Of a stretch of 64,000 nt of DNA, positions 1-12,938 are shown piece by piece; position 1 is the first letter of the stretch; each line of letters begins with the position of its first letter. Made by a program: the position numbers and the translations under genes. The DNA comes from Phyllostachys edulis (taxonomy: Eukaryota > Streptophyta > Magnoliopsida > Poales > Poaceae). The DNA lies in contig CM070566.1 in the NCBI GenBank assembly GCA_036346405.1, positions 47,366,768-47,430,767 of the forward strand. The letters run 5' to 3'. The notes beneath the pieces are model-generated. The model searched no databases and was not told the DNA's origin. It saw only the letters and a program-made list of their open reading frames with translations.

Positions 1-469
1 TATTCTTGTCCGCGGCCTGATAGATAAGATTAAAGTCACCAATTAACAACCAGGGGCCATTGATGCCGTCATGGATCTGCTTTAACTCCTCGATGAAGGC
101 TTGTTTATCCTGATCAGTGTGTGGGCCATACACAACAGTTAGAGACCAAGAGTGGGTACCATCAAGAGGGTTGACACACATTGTGATGGATCTATTTAAA
201 ATGAGCACGCTACTCATTTGCATTAGCGATTGGTTCCAACAAACCAGTATGCCTCCCCTGGTTTCATCTGCCGGCTTATAAGCCATTCCCTAAAGGCTTG
301 CTCCCACAATCTCAGTTGCAATTCCCGGCGTAATTACTGCCAGCTTTGTTTCTTGGAGACAAAGAAGTGAGCATCTCGTGTCTAACACAAGGTCCCTCAC
401 CGTTGCCCTACGGGCTGGCGCATTGAGACCTCTAACATTCCAATTCAATATTTTGCATAAACCAGTCAT
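1..469 (-). pseudogene. LINE ORF2 start: AP-endonuclease domain (partial)
   Basis: Reading the minus strand from the ATG at 469 gives a typical plant L1-type ORF2 start. An ILNWNVRGLN motif follows after 6 residues, then a CLQETK motif and, near the window edge, GPWLLIGDFN. These are the N-terminal signatures of the apurinic-like endonuclease that nicks target DNA before target-primed reverse transcription. A TAG codon at 290-292 interrupts the frame after 59 codons and the reading continues in the same frame beyond it, so this copy is not functional as read. The reverse transcriptase would lie to the left, outside the window. It sits just downstream of the ORF1 remnant, as expected for a LINE. 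Confidence 0.85.
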
Positions 470-829
470 GGGGTTATAAAAGGATCATACAACAACAACT
501 GCACACCTGCAATAAAAACATATAGGATCATGCCACAACAATCTGTAAACCTGCAGCCCATATATATTTTCATGCCAAACGGGTACATAGCGTTTCGTGT
601 TCCTGCAAAAGATAGAAGGTCCCATGACATGCCGATCCCACACAGCAACCCACCAAGTGCTAACGACGCCCAACAAACTGGGGATAAGCGTGGTGGGCTG
701 CCAACAAACACCCTGGACAGCATACTAACTTCGGGAAAGGAAAACGAAAACTCATACAGCATGGAAGGCCACTGCATATAGTCCTAAGAAAGCTGCTGGT
801 CAGCATCTGGAGGCATCATGCCGCTGCTA

Positions 830-3714
830 CCTACTGTGCCATTGCCGCAACCTCTTCAGGAGAGAGGCCAAGCGCAAGCAGATCCACCTGTGCCTTGCCA
901 TCCACACCAGTGAGGGCCCTGATGGCTAGCAAGGTAGCTGGGTCAAGTGGGGTGGTGAGGATGCTGGCGAAGCTCTCCTTAGCATCTGCAGGTAGACGAC
1001 GAGTCACTAGGTCTTCATACTTCTTTTGCAGCAACAGGGAGGCCTGCCGCGCACTTCCAACGTCGGAGCCGCCCTTCTTCTTTCTCGCTAGCCTACCATC
1101 GCGACGGATTTGGGGCTCTGTGGTGCCGGCAGAGCTCACTGATGGCGAGCCCAAGCAGGATGGTGAGCGTGGGCGTACAAGGCGTGCATGCAGCGAGGGA
1201 ACCATAGGTGCAACCTCGCTGCCAGGAGCGTCCTCCACCACGGCAAAGTCTTCAAGCTGCGCTGCGTTCAGAGGAGGATCAACTTGGAGAAGGCCGGGCT
1301 GATGGAGTACCAGCTAGAGCGAAGCCAGCCCAGTCTCCTCGTCCGGGGTGGTCGGCTCAACTAGAGGAGGAACTGCCACCAACCAAGGAGGAACGCCAAG
1401 GAGGGTCACCCAAAGAGAGCTCAAGCAGGGAGCGGCCCATCTGGGGACGATCGGCTGGGAAGCAACAGACAGCAGTCCAACCCGAGGGACACCATGCCCC
1501 AGAGTGGGCGGTTCCAACAGCAGGAGGTCAGGAAGTGGAACCGGCGAAGGATGAACCAACACACCTGTGCCAAAGCCGACAATCTTGTGATCTCCCATAG
1601 CTGCCTCAAGCGGCATGGGATCAACGCGTGCGGGCAGGGGGTCCTCCGCACCCAACTTGAGGTCGCCGAGGGCCAGCAGGGCGCCAGCTTGCCCCTCCGG
1701 GTCATGACGCGGCGTCCGGCTCCCAGGAGCAGAGGAGCACCGCGCCGGGGTGGAGCAGCCCTTGCTGCGAAGAAGGAAACGACGCGGTGGAGATCTGGTG
1801 CGGCTACAGCCGCAGCGATGCCCATCGAGCCCCGCACTGGCGCAGCGCCTATACCGCCCATAGGGAGAGCGCGACCTGCATTGACCCTGGGGGCCCTGGC
1901 GGGATGTCCCCCCACGGGCTAAGGGCCGTCCCCGACCGCGGCCAAGCGCCCGATCGAGGCCGTCGAAGTAGGCCTTTTCACGGGCCAAACTGTCGTTGCG
2001 ATCATCATCGCGGTCGTCGTCGCGCCTTGGCCTCGGGCGAGAGACGGCCTCAGAGGTCACCCTACGCGGCGGCCGCTCCACGTCGTCGGGGACCCCGCCG
2101 TCCAGAAGAAGTGCTCACGTTTGGGGTAATCCTCGTCAGGCCCGTCCTGAGCGTCGCTCTGACTGTGGCCGCTAGCTGGAGAACGAGCGCGTGGCGAGAA
2201 GTCTTCCAGAATGCTCAAATGCACAAGCACTTGGAACTTCTGCCCCTCCCTTGAGGTGCCTGAAGGAGGTTCTGTGTCGGGGGCAGCATCCACAGGAGGG
2301 TCCAGGAGTGTGAGGTAGGTGCACTTTGGGAGTGCATCAGGGTCCCGCAGCCAGACCCAGACTGCCCAGATGGAGGCACTCCGCTCCCTCTGAGAGCGGT
2401 CGTCCACGCAATCAAAGAGGCAGTTGCCCCCCGCCACGCGCTCAGCCAACACCGGCTGCCAAGCGAAAAGCGGGATGCCCTCCAAGCAGAGAAGAGCACG
2501 ATAACGCCAAATGTTGCGGTGGGAGCCGGCCTTGAAGTCCCATTGCTGAAACTTGAACTGGAAACCGTCCAGGGAGCAGCCGCTAGCTTCCATTGCGGCA
2601 TCATGTTGCCGCTGGGTGTCGAACTTGACCAGGAAGTCCTCCGGGAGATAGCGGGAGACGTGGATGTCCGCAGCGAATACGTGGTCAAGACTGAATGGCA
2701 CGCGCCACGGACTTCGATGACGGTTCGGCGGAACCCACCATTGAGACTAGGATCGCCGTGTCCCGAAGACGCAGGAGTTCCGCCTCCATATCCCGGGTAA
2801 TTGGATGAGCACAGAAGTCCTCGCTTGGCCGATTGATTGCCTGACCAGGAGCAAAGTCATCCATGGCGCAAGGTGGAACAGGGTGGGGTTTGGTGGCTGG
2901 AGCTTGCTCCGGAGGGAGCCCACAGGTAGGGCGGGCTTGGGGTAGTGGACTATGGAAGGAACGGCAACGACCAGCAGCAGCTATTTGAGGACAACGACGC
3001 GCTATGTGACCATTGCGCCCACACCTGAGGCAGCGAAGTGGAGACTTGCAGTGTGCACGCCAGGCGATTGCTAAGCATCCAAGCAGTGTGTCGAGGCCAA
3101 ATCGGCCACAAAATGCGGTAGGTGGAGCTTTGAAAGCGTCGATGGAATGTCAGATTTTAGCCATACCGAGAGCGCCACCAGAACCGGGGCTTAACTTCTT
3201 GCCAACTACCCAGCCCAGACGATTGAAGCGGGTTGGAGCTATCTTGATGACGAGTAGACGACCCGCGTGTACCTCCTTGCATTGACTGAGCTTGTAGAGT
3301 ATGAGCAGCCTTCCTAGCCTTTTGCACCCAGATTGAAGGCTGGGCAGGGTAGGGGCTAGCAGCGCCAACCTTGCTTCTCTCGCCAACCTCCGCCGCACCA
3401 TCTGTAAAGAGACAAGACGGTAGCTTGTTCTTGCCAAGGTCGGTGTCAGAGCTACGAGCAAGCAGCCGGATCTTCGCACTGCGGGCTTCACAAACTGCAT
3501 TGGAAAGGGGCGTGGCTGAAGCACAAGCCGGAGTAGCCGGTGTAGGGACAATCAACCTACTAGAGCACAAAATTGTGCCCAAGGAAGATCTATGCCCAGG
3601 ACTAGCCAGATCTGGGCGAAAACACGGGGAGGAAGCAGCGATGGGACTTCCATCAACAGAGGTGCCGTAGTCTAGAAGATCTAGGTTAGGACTCGAGAAT
3701 CCGAGCCAGGCCAC
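830..3714 (-). pseudogene. LINE ORF1 (gag-like RNA-binding protein), frameshifted
   Basis: Open segments in all three minus frames (3,714-3,157; about 3,040-2,985; 2,701-2,057; 2,081-1,314; 1,241-831) together resemble the ORF1 of grass L1-type LINEs. A CCHC zinc knuckle (C-X2-C-X4-H-X4-C, CLRCGRNGHIARRC) is readable at about 2,990-3,032. The 2,701-2,057 segment has the basic/aromatic DUF4283-like pattern seen in plant LINE ORF1 proteins, followed by proline/arginine-rich linker. ORF1 normally coats the element RNA. The frame changes show the copy is decayed. The next open frame downstream is the ORF2 endonuclease. Confidence 0.7.
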
Positions 3715-3928
3715 GCCATGAAAAAATTAGGCGTGGTGGAGGAGGGGGGGGTGGGCGGGGTGCGGAGGCGGGGGAGGATGGGCGCGAGAGCGAGGAGCTA
3801 CTGAGGCGGGGCGGGGAGGCCAGCATGAAGGGACTGGAGGGATGGTGGCCACCGGTCTTGCCGAGTGGCACCCCATGAGGGAAGGGAAGAAACACCTAGT
3901 GAGTCGCCGAGAGGGTCAACATGCGGGC
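3715..3928 (-). mobile_element. LINE 5' untranslated end
   Basis: GC-rich, proline-coding-like sequence between the ORF1 start and the abrupt start of the duplicated block at 3,929. Sequence 5' of 3,929 is not shared with copy B at 56.39 kb, so the LINE 5' end probably lies at or very near 3,928. No TSD could be tested because the other end of the LINE is outside the window. Confidence 0.45.
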
Positions 3929-6184
3929 AGAACCTTAGTGATTTCTATCCTCTTGTAATTTAGTTCTTTAGATTAAATCTTTCATACAATGTTCTTGTTA
4001 GTAGTAATGGTCAGCCTTAGTTGTAATCCCAACTATTCCTGAGATTGATAATCCTGATACTCACGTGAAGAAGTCTCCGAGCGGGTCTTCTTTTTATATA
4101 GTTTTAATAATATGATATATGGATGAACCAAGAATTAAAGCACAACCATGAAAAGAAACTCAAGAAATGATCTCTCACGGCCCTGAGGAGAGGAAGGCAG
4201 TAATGGGCATGGAGACCGTGTAATGCTTGTTAAATGATCTTACCCATTTGGGCCACATGGACTGAGCGTCCGCCGGCCGGCTCGTTCCTCCCAAGAAAGA
4301 AAGACAAAAAAAATAAATAAATAGAGAATACTCCAGCTTCGTAAATGGCATTATTGTTGCAGTTGCTTGACATAAGTCCGTAGATTCATACACCAGGTGG
4401 ACCTCTTGGGCTCTGCTCCTGCTCACAGACCATCTTCAGCCTCTTCATGTCGTACCTGTCTCTGGCGGGGAGGCTGGACACATTCCGTTCCCGACCGATG
4501 AGGCCAAATGCCTATTTTGAGGTTATAAATATATGAACTCTTGAGCCCAGTGAGACAGGGCATCTGCAAATTATTGATATGACGAAAGCCAAGTCTAGCG
4601 AGATCACAAAATACTTCATAATTGTCATCTTGCATACACATAGCATACATCTACAAAGGACATGAATCAAGAGAGTCAATGACGACGACTGTTTGACCCA
4701 GCTTAATTAGAGGCATCCTACGGGCTTGAACCCGCAGATATAATTAACTGGAATCCTCACAAGACTCCAGGAATTAGGAACTACACAATCGTCTACATGT
4801 TACGTCAGAGGCATCGCACGAGAGACGTACAAGGAGAGGAAACTTGTAAATGCTTGAAAAAAATCAATAAAATGCGAGTTTCCTATGTTGCTTATTTCTA
4901 TGTGTTTTATTTATTTAATCATATATACAATTTTATACTGGCACACCCGCACTTCATGACTTCAACGCCGAGAAATTCTCTCGCGGAAACAGAGAGCGGA
5001 GGCGGAGCGCGCGCTGTCGCGGCGAGGATGCCGGCATGGCTACAGGGCATCAATGTGGCTACAGGAGGCGGCGGCGCTCAGTGCATGTGGGCCGAAGGCG
5101 AGGGTAAGAATGGTGAGGCTGGGCCTCTGTTGGATCAGGAGAGAATAAAGAATGGGCCTGGAGTGAGGGAGAAGAAAAGAAAAATAAAGAACAAGATTGG
5201 GCTAAGCTGGTTAGGGTTGCGGCCTAATTATGTCAGGGTTTTCATTTGAATTTTGAGTCAGAATTTAAATTCACAATATTATTTCGATTTGCCTTTTTAT
5301 TGATCAATTTGAATTTAATTTTTATTTTGTTAATTTACTTTTTGGGGAATTGAAACTTGACAAGGATTCAAATGAAATACAGGAAATTCAAATAACGTCC
5401 AAATGTATTAAAAAGTTATAAAGATTCCAACTTTCACAACCTCGAATTTCAGGACGTTACAATATCATATTTGGCCTGACGGCCACACCTATGATCAATG
5501 GAAGTGAAAGTGGTTAAACAAATTACGTACTTAGAAATAGTACGGAAATATGTTGCAGTTTAACCTTTTGATATGACAACATTGCATCAAATCAAATGTT
5601 CAGAAGTATAGAGATGCCTCCAAAATGGAACTGAAAAAACAACAAAGTAACAGAGTGAGCATTATATTTGCAAAGAGAAAAAATCGAGGTTTTAACCCCC
5701 ACACTGTAGCAAGTCAGTTGTGGTTCTTCTTGTTCTTCATTGTCTATTCGCTCAATGTACTGCACCTCTAGAAATTATCCCCTCCTGATCCTTCCCAGGG
5801 TTGCAATGCTCCACATGTCAGGGTTGCAATGCTCCACATGTCAGACACTTTCTATTGCCTTTCCATACCTCCAGTGATTGCAAAGCTCCATACAGCCTTA
5901 CATTAGTGAACAAGAGGCTCCAATCATCATGCCTACGCTGCTCAATTTTGAATTGAAGATGGAAGGTAAGAGTTATAGTTACATACCACTGAAAGGTCCA
6001 CTGGAATGATTGTGTATTGCATGCATTCACTGTTTCTCCCAATCCTACGTACATGCATGCATGGTTTCACGAAATGTTTTGCTCCAACAATATGTCTCCA
6101 AGACAAGATCTTTTGCACTCGATCGATCCATGGTTCCTACGTACCCCCTTACAAGAACTGAAGAGTTCAACTCACTACCCATGT
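3929..6184 (+). repeat. Duplicated block, copy A (partner at 56,393-59,146)
   Basis: From the shared AGAACCTTAGTGATTTC start to the shared ACTCACTACCCATG end this stretch matches 56,393-59,146 in the same orientation, with small substitutions and indels. It contains a 3' LTR-like stretch (3,929-4,110), a LTR-like unit (about 4,798-5,461) and a noncoding tail. Copy B has an extra tandem of a TCCGTATACGAAAATTAAGA unit near 56.88 kb and about 430 bp (57,986-58,413) absent here. No coding function is seen. It may be a repeat family member inserted twice or a segmental duplication. Confidence 0.85.
4798..5461. repeat. LTR-like unit inside copy A
   Basis: The stretch starts TGTTACGTC and ends GGACGTTACA, i.e. 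TG...CA with short inverted ends, the usual format of a plant LTR. It holds an AATAAAA-type signal at about 4,866. The copy-B counterpart is at about 57,300-57,955. No coding capacity was recognised; orientation is uncertain. Confidence 0.4.
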
Positions 6185-6195
6185 GTGATCACCTT

Positions 6196-6197
<2 letters not shown>

Positions 6198-6266
<69 letters not shown>
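6198..6266. repeat. (TA)n microsatellite
   Basis: Uninterrupted TA dinucleotide run of about 69 bases, directly after the end of copy A of the duplicated block. Poly-isoleucine/tyrosine ORFs over it are artefacts. Confidence 0.97.
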
Positions 6267-6270
<4 letters not shown>

Positions 6271-8082
6271 TGTGTCTGCGTTGCTAAACGAAAACTCGTA
6301 CTTGTACCAAATTTTAGTGTGCGATGCATACTAATTGCGTCGAAGCATACTAATCCTTGTATTGATATGGAAAGCACAATAACATTTTTTTTTCAAAACC
6401 ATAATAATCCTAGTATAGTATCATCTAAATTTAAGACCCCTCCTATTAATACAATAGACAACTATTAATCTACACAATTTAATCTTCCGGTAAAACGCAT
6501 AATACAATAGACAACTATTAATCTACACAATATATAATAAAGCTTCACATCACACCGACCAGGATTCCAACACCACCGTCAACCGCTGCATCACGCTCTG
6601 CCGGGTACCACGCTGGCATTCAAGTCCTCCACAGAGATTTTACAATCATACTAAATGATAAGCGCCAGCAGGTAAAGGTTTTGGAAGCAACAAACTAAAC
6701 AAGACTCCAACGGTATGGAGTAAATAAACCACATAACCAAAAGAACAAGCAAAAAAGCAACTGGTTTCATCGTAACTTGAAAGCTGTCTTGAGAGAAAGT
6801 TGCATAATGCCAGTATCTATGGGAGTGGTTTAGACATGCACGATGAGATTATGTGAAAGGATTATTAACGGTGCAAGCTGAGATGGATACAATGGTTTTT
6901 TAACGAAAAACTGGATTAACACCTCTTCCTTGCTTTCTAGTGCTATTATAATCTTTGGCGAAGGCAGGGATATCCAAAACACAACATGTTCTCTAAAAAC
7001 CCTCAATATTACCAAATCTATTCTAGATATATGTTACCTAGTATTCTGAAGGTAGGCAGTACAACAGTGTATACATTACGATGCATCACCGAATCAACTT
7101 GTGCAGTGCAAGGTAAACAAGTCTGTTAATAACTTCTAAAAAAGTCAGGATTAGTGCTAGAATACCATCTTTCCATAAAGCAAAGACTGAATTAGTTTCA
7201 TGTACTTAACGCAGCTTAAACATATCCTCTAACTAACCACTACACTAACGCTTCCAACAAGAGAATATGACCAATCTACCTTGTGTACTAACAGCAGCTA
7301 AACAACAAAGCAGAGAACTCAGTTATAAAAAGGTGTTAATTGATATAGGCTGCTATGCAACATAACACATCCAGTATCTTGTGGTCTCACTTGACTTATA
7401 CTTTGTTGAAGTGTTCAGTTAATAAGCGAGTCGATAACTCATCAGCATGCAACATGTTACAGATATGACTCCACCAAAAGACATGTTTATGCCAAAGCAA
7501 GATGAGAATTAACTGTGGTTCAATCACCATGGAGTTTGACATGCTCTGCCTGCTAGAGTATATAGGACATTAGGACAACGACATAACTCTAGAAGACATC
7601 ACATACCTGGAAAACTGCATGCTAGTTCAAACCTCACTTTTCACCACAGTTTCACTCAAATACCTCTATGGCTCTACCTACTTTTTCAGTACTCCATGCA
7701 ATACTATCTAAATTGTAATGAATAGCTTCATCTGTACTGAATGTTGCGAAATTGGTTAAGTGCATAAAATTGAATGCTCAGGAGGGGATAGGAATGTAGA
7801 AGTACAAAAGAAAATTCTGACTTTGCAGCGTATGCGGATATGCCAGTAAATTTATGGGCACAAACTGCGAACCTAAAATAAAGAACATATGCAGAACACG
7901 TTAGTGAGATATTGAAGACTACTTAGGCTGATCACAAATCAAGGTACCATATCTAGCAAGCATTCATGAAATATATCACTAATGTCAGTATATTCAACAC
8001 ACAGAGAAGTAGCCAAATGCTTTAGGAGGAAAAAGAATGATAATAGCAAAAGTCATATTCTTCTGTAAGAAATAGACAAGAC
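6267..8082. other. AT-rich spacer, nothing recognised
   Basis: About 1.8 kb without a convincing ORF, repeat boundary or RNA gene. Short polyA/polyT stretches occur at 6,386 and a direct repeat of about 40 bases (AATACAATAGACAACTATTA...) is seen at 6,449 and 6,501. No annotation is supported. Confidence 0.6.
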
Positions 8083-11000
8083 CAGTGGCGTAGCTAGGAT
8101 TTATAGCTATGGTGGTCCATTGTCTAAATTTTTTTTTGACCGCTATAAATATAACATGTCCATACACAAGTATATAAATTACAAAACACAATTAAGAAAA
8201 AAAAATGACGCACGAGTTCATAAAATAGATGAGTATAACTTTCTTAACATAGAATTAAAAATTTAAAATATTACGTACCCATAATAGTTGAAGAACAATA
8301 TGTCACTACTTCTTCTTCTTCTTCTTGTCGTGCCTGCGCCTTCTAATAGCCATGAAAGTGTTGATGATTTCTTCTTCACTCGGTTGTAAGAAGATATCCC
8401 GCTCAATAAAAGTCAATAGACAATCATCCGAAGGCTATCACCCATCTTATTTCTCAACTTATTCTTGATAAAGGTCATTGCGTAAAATATTCTTTCAACA
8501 CTTGCGGTAGCCACCCAGAGAAGCAATACCAACTTGATAAGTAAATAGACCCAATGATAAACTTTGTCCCTCTTTGTTTCAACAAGTTTTACCGAGAGGT
8601 CAACAAGATTGTTTAGGCCTTTGAACAATTCATCATTTCTCATGTCATCAATAAAGGTTTCAAGTTGCAAATCAAGTCTTACCAAATCGAGCTTGAAAAA
8701 TCATTAGGGTAAAATTCAGAAGTCTATGTACCTTGTTTGCATCAAAAGAAGCAAAGGAATCTGCTTTGGATTCAAAGCGACCATACAAGTAAGTAACTCC
8801 ATATTTACCTCATCAAACCGATTATCAAGCTCTTGACTAATTTTATCAATGACTCAATATATACTTCTCTTCAAGTGATCATCATTTGTTTGGTCCCGAG
8901 CAAAACGTCTTTGATCTTCCATATGGCACATAATTATGTTCCATTTCAGAACTTGAATGCCATATTTGTTGCAAAATATTGTAACCCTTTGAAGAAATGA
9001 AACCCACCCTTCAGACCTCATTTGTTGAATTTTACTCTTTGCCAACCGGACAAGTGACATTGCATTAAGAATATCTTGGTCTTTTCTTTGCAAACACTCG
9101 AGACAATTCATTTGTGTGTCCAAGAATGTCAAGCATCAAATGAGCATTGAAAATGAAATCAAATGACTCAAGCACTCCAACCATAGTATGTATTTTTGGC
9201 CACCACCCCTTGTCAAGTATCTCGTCCAAGAGCTATGAGTACATCACGAATTGTGGGATACATAGCAATCAAGTTGACCACAGCTTTTATAATGAGAGCC
9301 CCACCGTGTCACCAGTCTAGGCAACCCCATCTCTTGATTTAACCCACTTCCAGATTCTAGTATACCGCACTCAAGTGCTTTCATGACATTGTCATATTGA
9401 TGATGTCGAAGCATGCCATGACGCTTACAAGAACTACCAACAATATTTAACAAGAGGATACTCGATCAAAAACCACACACAATCATCATTGTCTTTAGCA
9501 ACAAAGAACAAGAACCAATTGGAGTTGATGTGCAAAACAAAGGAACATAATAAGCGAGATGGTGATTCTTTCATGATCAAGGTTTTCAACCCTTTAATCT
9601 CTCCTTTCATGTTACTAGCCCCATCATAGCCTTGCCCACGGATTTGAGTTATAGTCAAACCATTACTAACTAGTGAAGATTGAATTGCTTCCTTAAGTGA
9701 TGAAGAAGTAGTATCATCTACATGAACAATTCCAAGAAACCGCTCACATGGCCTTCCGATTTATCAACATAACGCAAGCAAAGGGCAAGTTGTTCTTTAT
9801 GAGAGACATCACTAGACTCATCACTAAAATTGTATAGTGATCATCACCAATTTCATTAATGATTTGATCTCTAGTCTCCATTGCACAACATTGAATAATT
9901 TCTTTTTGTATGTCCGGGCTAGTCAATGTGCAATTACCGAGCATTCTTCAAAACAAACTTGTCCACCTCTTCATTATTTGTCGCAAGCCACTTCAAAAGC
10001 TCAATGAAGTTCCCTCTGCTAGACTCTTCACTTTCATCATGCCCACTAATGCTAATCCTTCGCAAAAGAAACCTCAAACATCTAAGTGAATAAGTCAACT
10101 TTGATCTTGTAGAGACGACGCTCCTCATTATCCACCTTCACAATTTTATCATCAATTGCTCCATGGGAGTCATAAATAAATTATATCTTTCTTGAGTGCG
10201 TTGTGACCACTCGTTACACCACCCACATGTAAATCAAGTGCATCATTTCTATTCCAATTTTTCCACCACCTTCAACAAATGCAGATGTCTTACTTCTCCC
10301 TTTCCAAACAAGTAGCACACAAAACAAAATGTCGCTTCCTTCTTGACATCAGATTCTATCCAAGGATATTTATAAAACCATATAGGATTGAACCGCCTCA
10401 TCCCTATTTCCAATTTTCCTACTTTCAAATTCATGTGCATAAGGTTGGTATGGGCCTTTAATAATATATGATCGCCGAACGCATCTTGATCATTGACGAG
10501 ATAATTTGCAATGGGTCAGTTTTTCTCTGGATCAAGTGGAAGCCTCTCGATATCATAAATTGGTTCCTTTTCGAAACCGGAGGTGGTGGACTTGGAGGCA
10601 TTGGAGTTGAAATTACATTCTCTTCGATTACTCTTTCTTGATCAAGTCCACCTTCTTGTTCTTCAGTTTGCTCTTCTGGAACAGCTGCATCCACACCTTC
10701 TTGTTCTTCAATTTGGTCTTCTGGAACAGCTGCAGGCACAGAAGGAGATGGAGAAGATGCCTTCTTCTTTGCTTCATATTTCTGAAAAAGAGAGGCAATA
10801 TCACCACTCCTCTTCATGTTTCAACAATTACGCAAGAGAATTATATAATGAATCAAGATATCAAACCAATAATCCAATACTGCAAAGATCATATATTGAA
10901 ATAAAAAATTCAGAGTTGCACTTGCACAAAAAAATCAGTGGGTAGTACTGCAAAGTCTGCAATGATCAGTGGGTAGTACTGCAAATAAACACTAATGTTA

Positions 11001-11790
11001 CATGCAAATAAACACTAATGTTACATGTAAAAACCAGTTAAGTCAAGATTATAGCTAATAAGTACCAGTATAGAACAAACAATGATCAGTGGGTAGTACT
11101 AGTACTGCAATGTATCATGTTTGTCTACAATTCCATTGTTACCATGCATCCTCTCTGAAAGAAAAAGAAAAACCCAAAAATTACAGTGTATATATAATAT
11201 ATATACGATGATTGACATCTGTGTACGAATTTACCCTTTCTCTCTCTCTAAAGTAGGAGACCAGGGGGCAAGATAAGCAAAAGGGATGGAATTTCAGAGC
11301 ATGGCAAAGGGTTGTGGGTACGAGCTGAAGTTGAGTCAAGGATAAAATAAATAGAGAGAAAATTGCAACCAATCAAGAGAGAGTGCAAAGATGTGAAATT
11401 CAAGAGTATACTATACCCTCGTAGAGTAGCGATTCGCCCGAGCATCCAGTTCAAGACCGGCAATACACGCCACGCCTCTCCACGGCTCCACCGCCGCTGC
11501 CGACGGACGCCTGTCAGCAGCCTCAAAATCCAAATTTCCCACCACCCTCCTCCTCCGCCAGCCAAGACCTCCTCCGCCGTTCAGACCAGGCGCCCTGTCG
11601 CCCACCGTGAACCAACCTATGGCCCTATGCGGCTTGTGTGAGTGCGTCTTGGTCGGTGGCGGCAAGCGCACCAGAAAGTCCAAATGACAAAGCAAATATG
11701 AAGCTCCAACGATTGAACTTCTACCTATGGGCCTTGGTTGGGCGAAGAGGTGGTCCGCGCCCACGAGGACCACCTCAGAGCTCCGCCATC
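8083..11790 (-). mobile_element. hAT DNA transposon with 8-bp TSD GACAAGAC
   Basis: The left end reads CAGTGGCGTAGCTAGGAT, a classic hAT terminal inverted repeat; the right end reads GAGCTCCGCCATC, whose complement matches it apart from a few changes in the outermost bases. The flanks carry a perfect 8-bp direct repeat GACAAGAC at 8,075-8,082 and 11,791-11,798, the TSD length of hAT elements. The 3,708-bp interior carries a degenerate ZMYM1/TTF-zinc-finger type transposase on the minus strand (8,413-10,817) and a GC-richer 5' leader (11,250-11,790). An ATCAGTGGGTAGTACTGCAA unit repeats three times at 10,950-11,110. Confidence 0.85.
8413..10817 (-). pseudogene. hAT transposase, TTF-type zinc finger/ZMYM1-like, decayed
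   Basis: Minus-strand fragments follow the order of plant TTF-type zinc-finger hAT proteins. The N-terminus begins MKRSGDIASLFQKYEAKKK (10,817) and has an acidic repeat (EEQEG). A TTF-type finger region follows with RFNPIWF...KKEATFCFVCYLF (10,440-10,249). Then come the DUF4371/RNase-H-like catalytic part with RGQGYDGASNM (about 9,640) and the C-terminal hAT dimerisation block with ATASVERIF...KNKLRNKMGD (8,540-8,430). Stops and frame changes split it into at least seven pieces, so it is a pseudogene. Such proteins normally cut and join hAT ends in the nucleus. Confidence 0.85.
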
Positions 11791-11798
11791 GACAAGAC

Positions 11799-12305
11799 AA
11801 TACGGCTAATGAACAAAGATTTTAAAACCTCAAGTGCATAATTTTGAAACTAAAAATCAAATCTCATCTAAACAAATTTAGCAAATACTATCATTCTCGA
11901 GAGCTTTCAATCCACTCACTCTATTCAGGACCTCAAAGTCTATTTATTTCAAAGTTGCTACGCAGACATAACCTCAGAAACATCAATGCACTCAAACCCG
12001 TAATCAATCTAATACCTAGTCTCACACACACGATTGCTATCGTTTTCAGATTTCTTCACTAACCCACTGATCAAGAAAGCCACACTACAACTGCATGTTA
12101 AATCATACAAGAGCGCATTTGAGAAAGAAGAAAAGACACAATTTCCTCAAATTAATCCCCGAAGGATCCAAAGCAATAACATCGCACAACACAAGTATTG
12201 AACTCAAACTAACCAAATCAAACCTCTCAGGTTTCAGCAATTGAAAACACAACAAGTCGTTATAGCTTATTCAAGAGATCCCACACAACAGGTGAGCATT
12301 CCCGT
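11799..12305. other. Spacer, nothing recognised
   Basis: AT-rich stretch between the hAT TSD and the gene-fragment cluster. Only short chance ORFs are present. It may be the 3' untranslated or flanking part of the captured-fragment cluster, but nothing shows this directly. Confidence 0.5.
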
Positions 12306-12384
12306 CTAATTAAAATAGTATGAGCACAAACCGAACAGAGATTCCATCTCCCCGATCACAGCCCGACAGCTCGACATCCACATC

Positions 12385-12425
12385 ACATGAACTTCCTGCA
12401 CGGCCGGCCGGCGTCCTCGTCCTGC
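12385..12425 (-). pseudogene. Possible short captured exon
   Basis: On the minus strand a good acceptor context (CTATTCTTGCAG) is followed by a short open stretch coding DEDAGRPCRKFM and a stop. It lies downstream of the trigger-factor exons in the same orientation. The source gene is not recognised, so this is only a candidate. Confidence 0.25.
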
Positions 12426-12938
12426 AAGAATAGGAGTTTTACAAAAACCCATCAGTTGAAAGAATGGATTTATGCAAAAATAAAAGAGCACCCACAACAT
12501 CAGATCATGATCTTACCAGAGGAACATTACTGTAAATGAAAATAACATATTGGTGAAATACCAAGAAGGCCCTGAATCTGTTTGGTACAGGAAGTGCAAC
12601 CAGGATTCAGTTTTCCTTTGAGAACCAGCCAGTTACCAGTCATGCTGTCCTGAATGACATTGCTGGTGATGGCCGGTATTAGGGGTATTTAAGCCGACTT
12701 TGATAGAGTATATACATCTTAAGACTTCGGAAATACAAAAGCATGAGAAGAACACAAAGAAAATGGGAACAAAATAATAGTGGGCTGGAAATTAAAAGAA
12801 AACTGACTGGTTTCTGGCAATCTATTTGAGCCTGAGATTGCTTCAATACAGAAATCAGATCCCTGGGTACAACTACCACTAACTGATACTAAAGGTGTCA
12901 TTAGTGTATTACATATTAGAGCAACTCAAAGATGTTAC

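Noticed and set aside
4700..4745. GGGCTTGAACCCGC resembling a tRNA B box/T-arm
   Set aside because: No A box, acceptor stem or cloverleaf could be formed around it; it is part of the duplicated block.
6017..6334. Open frames coding long Ile/Tyr runs (also at 14.7-15.4, 60.0 and 63.7 kb)
   Set aside because: They are translations of (TA)n microsatellites, open in both strands by composition.
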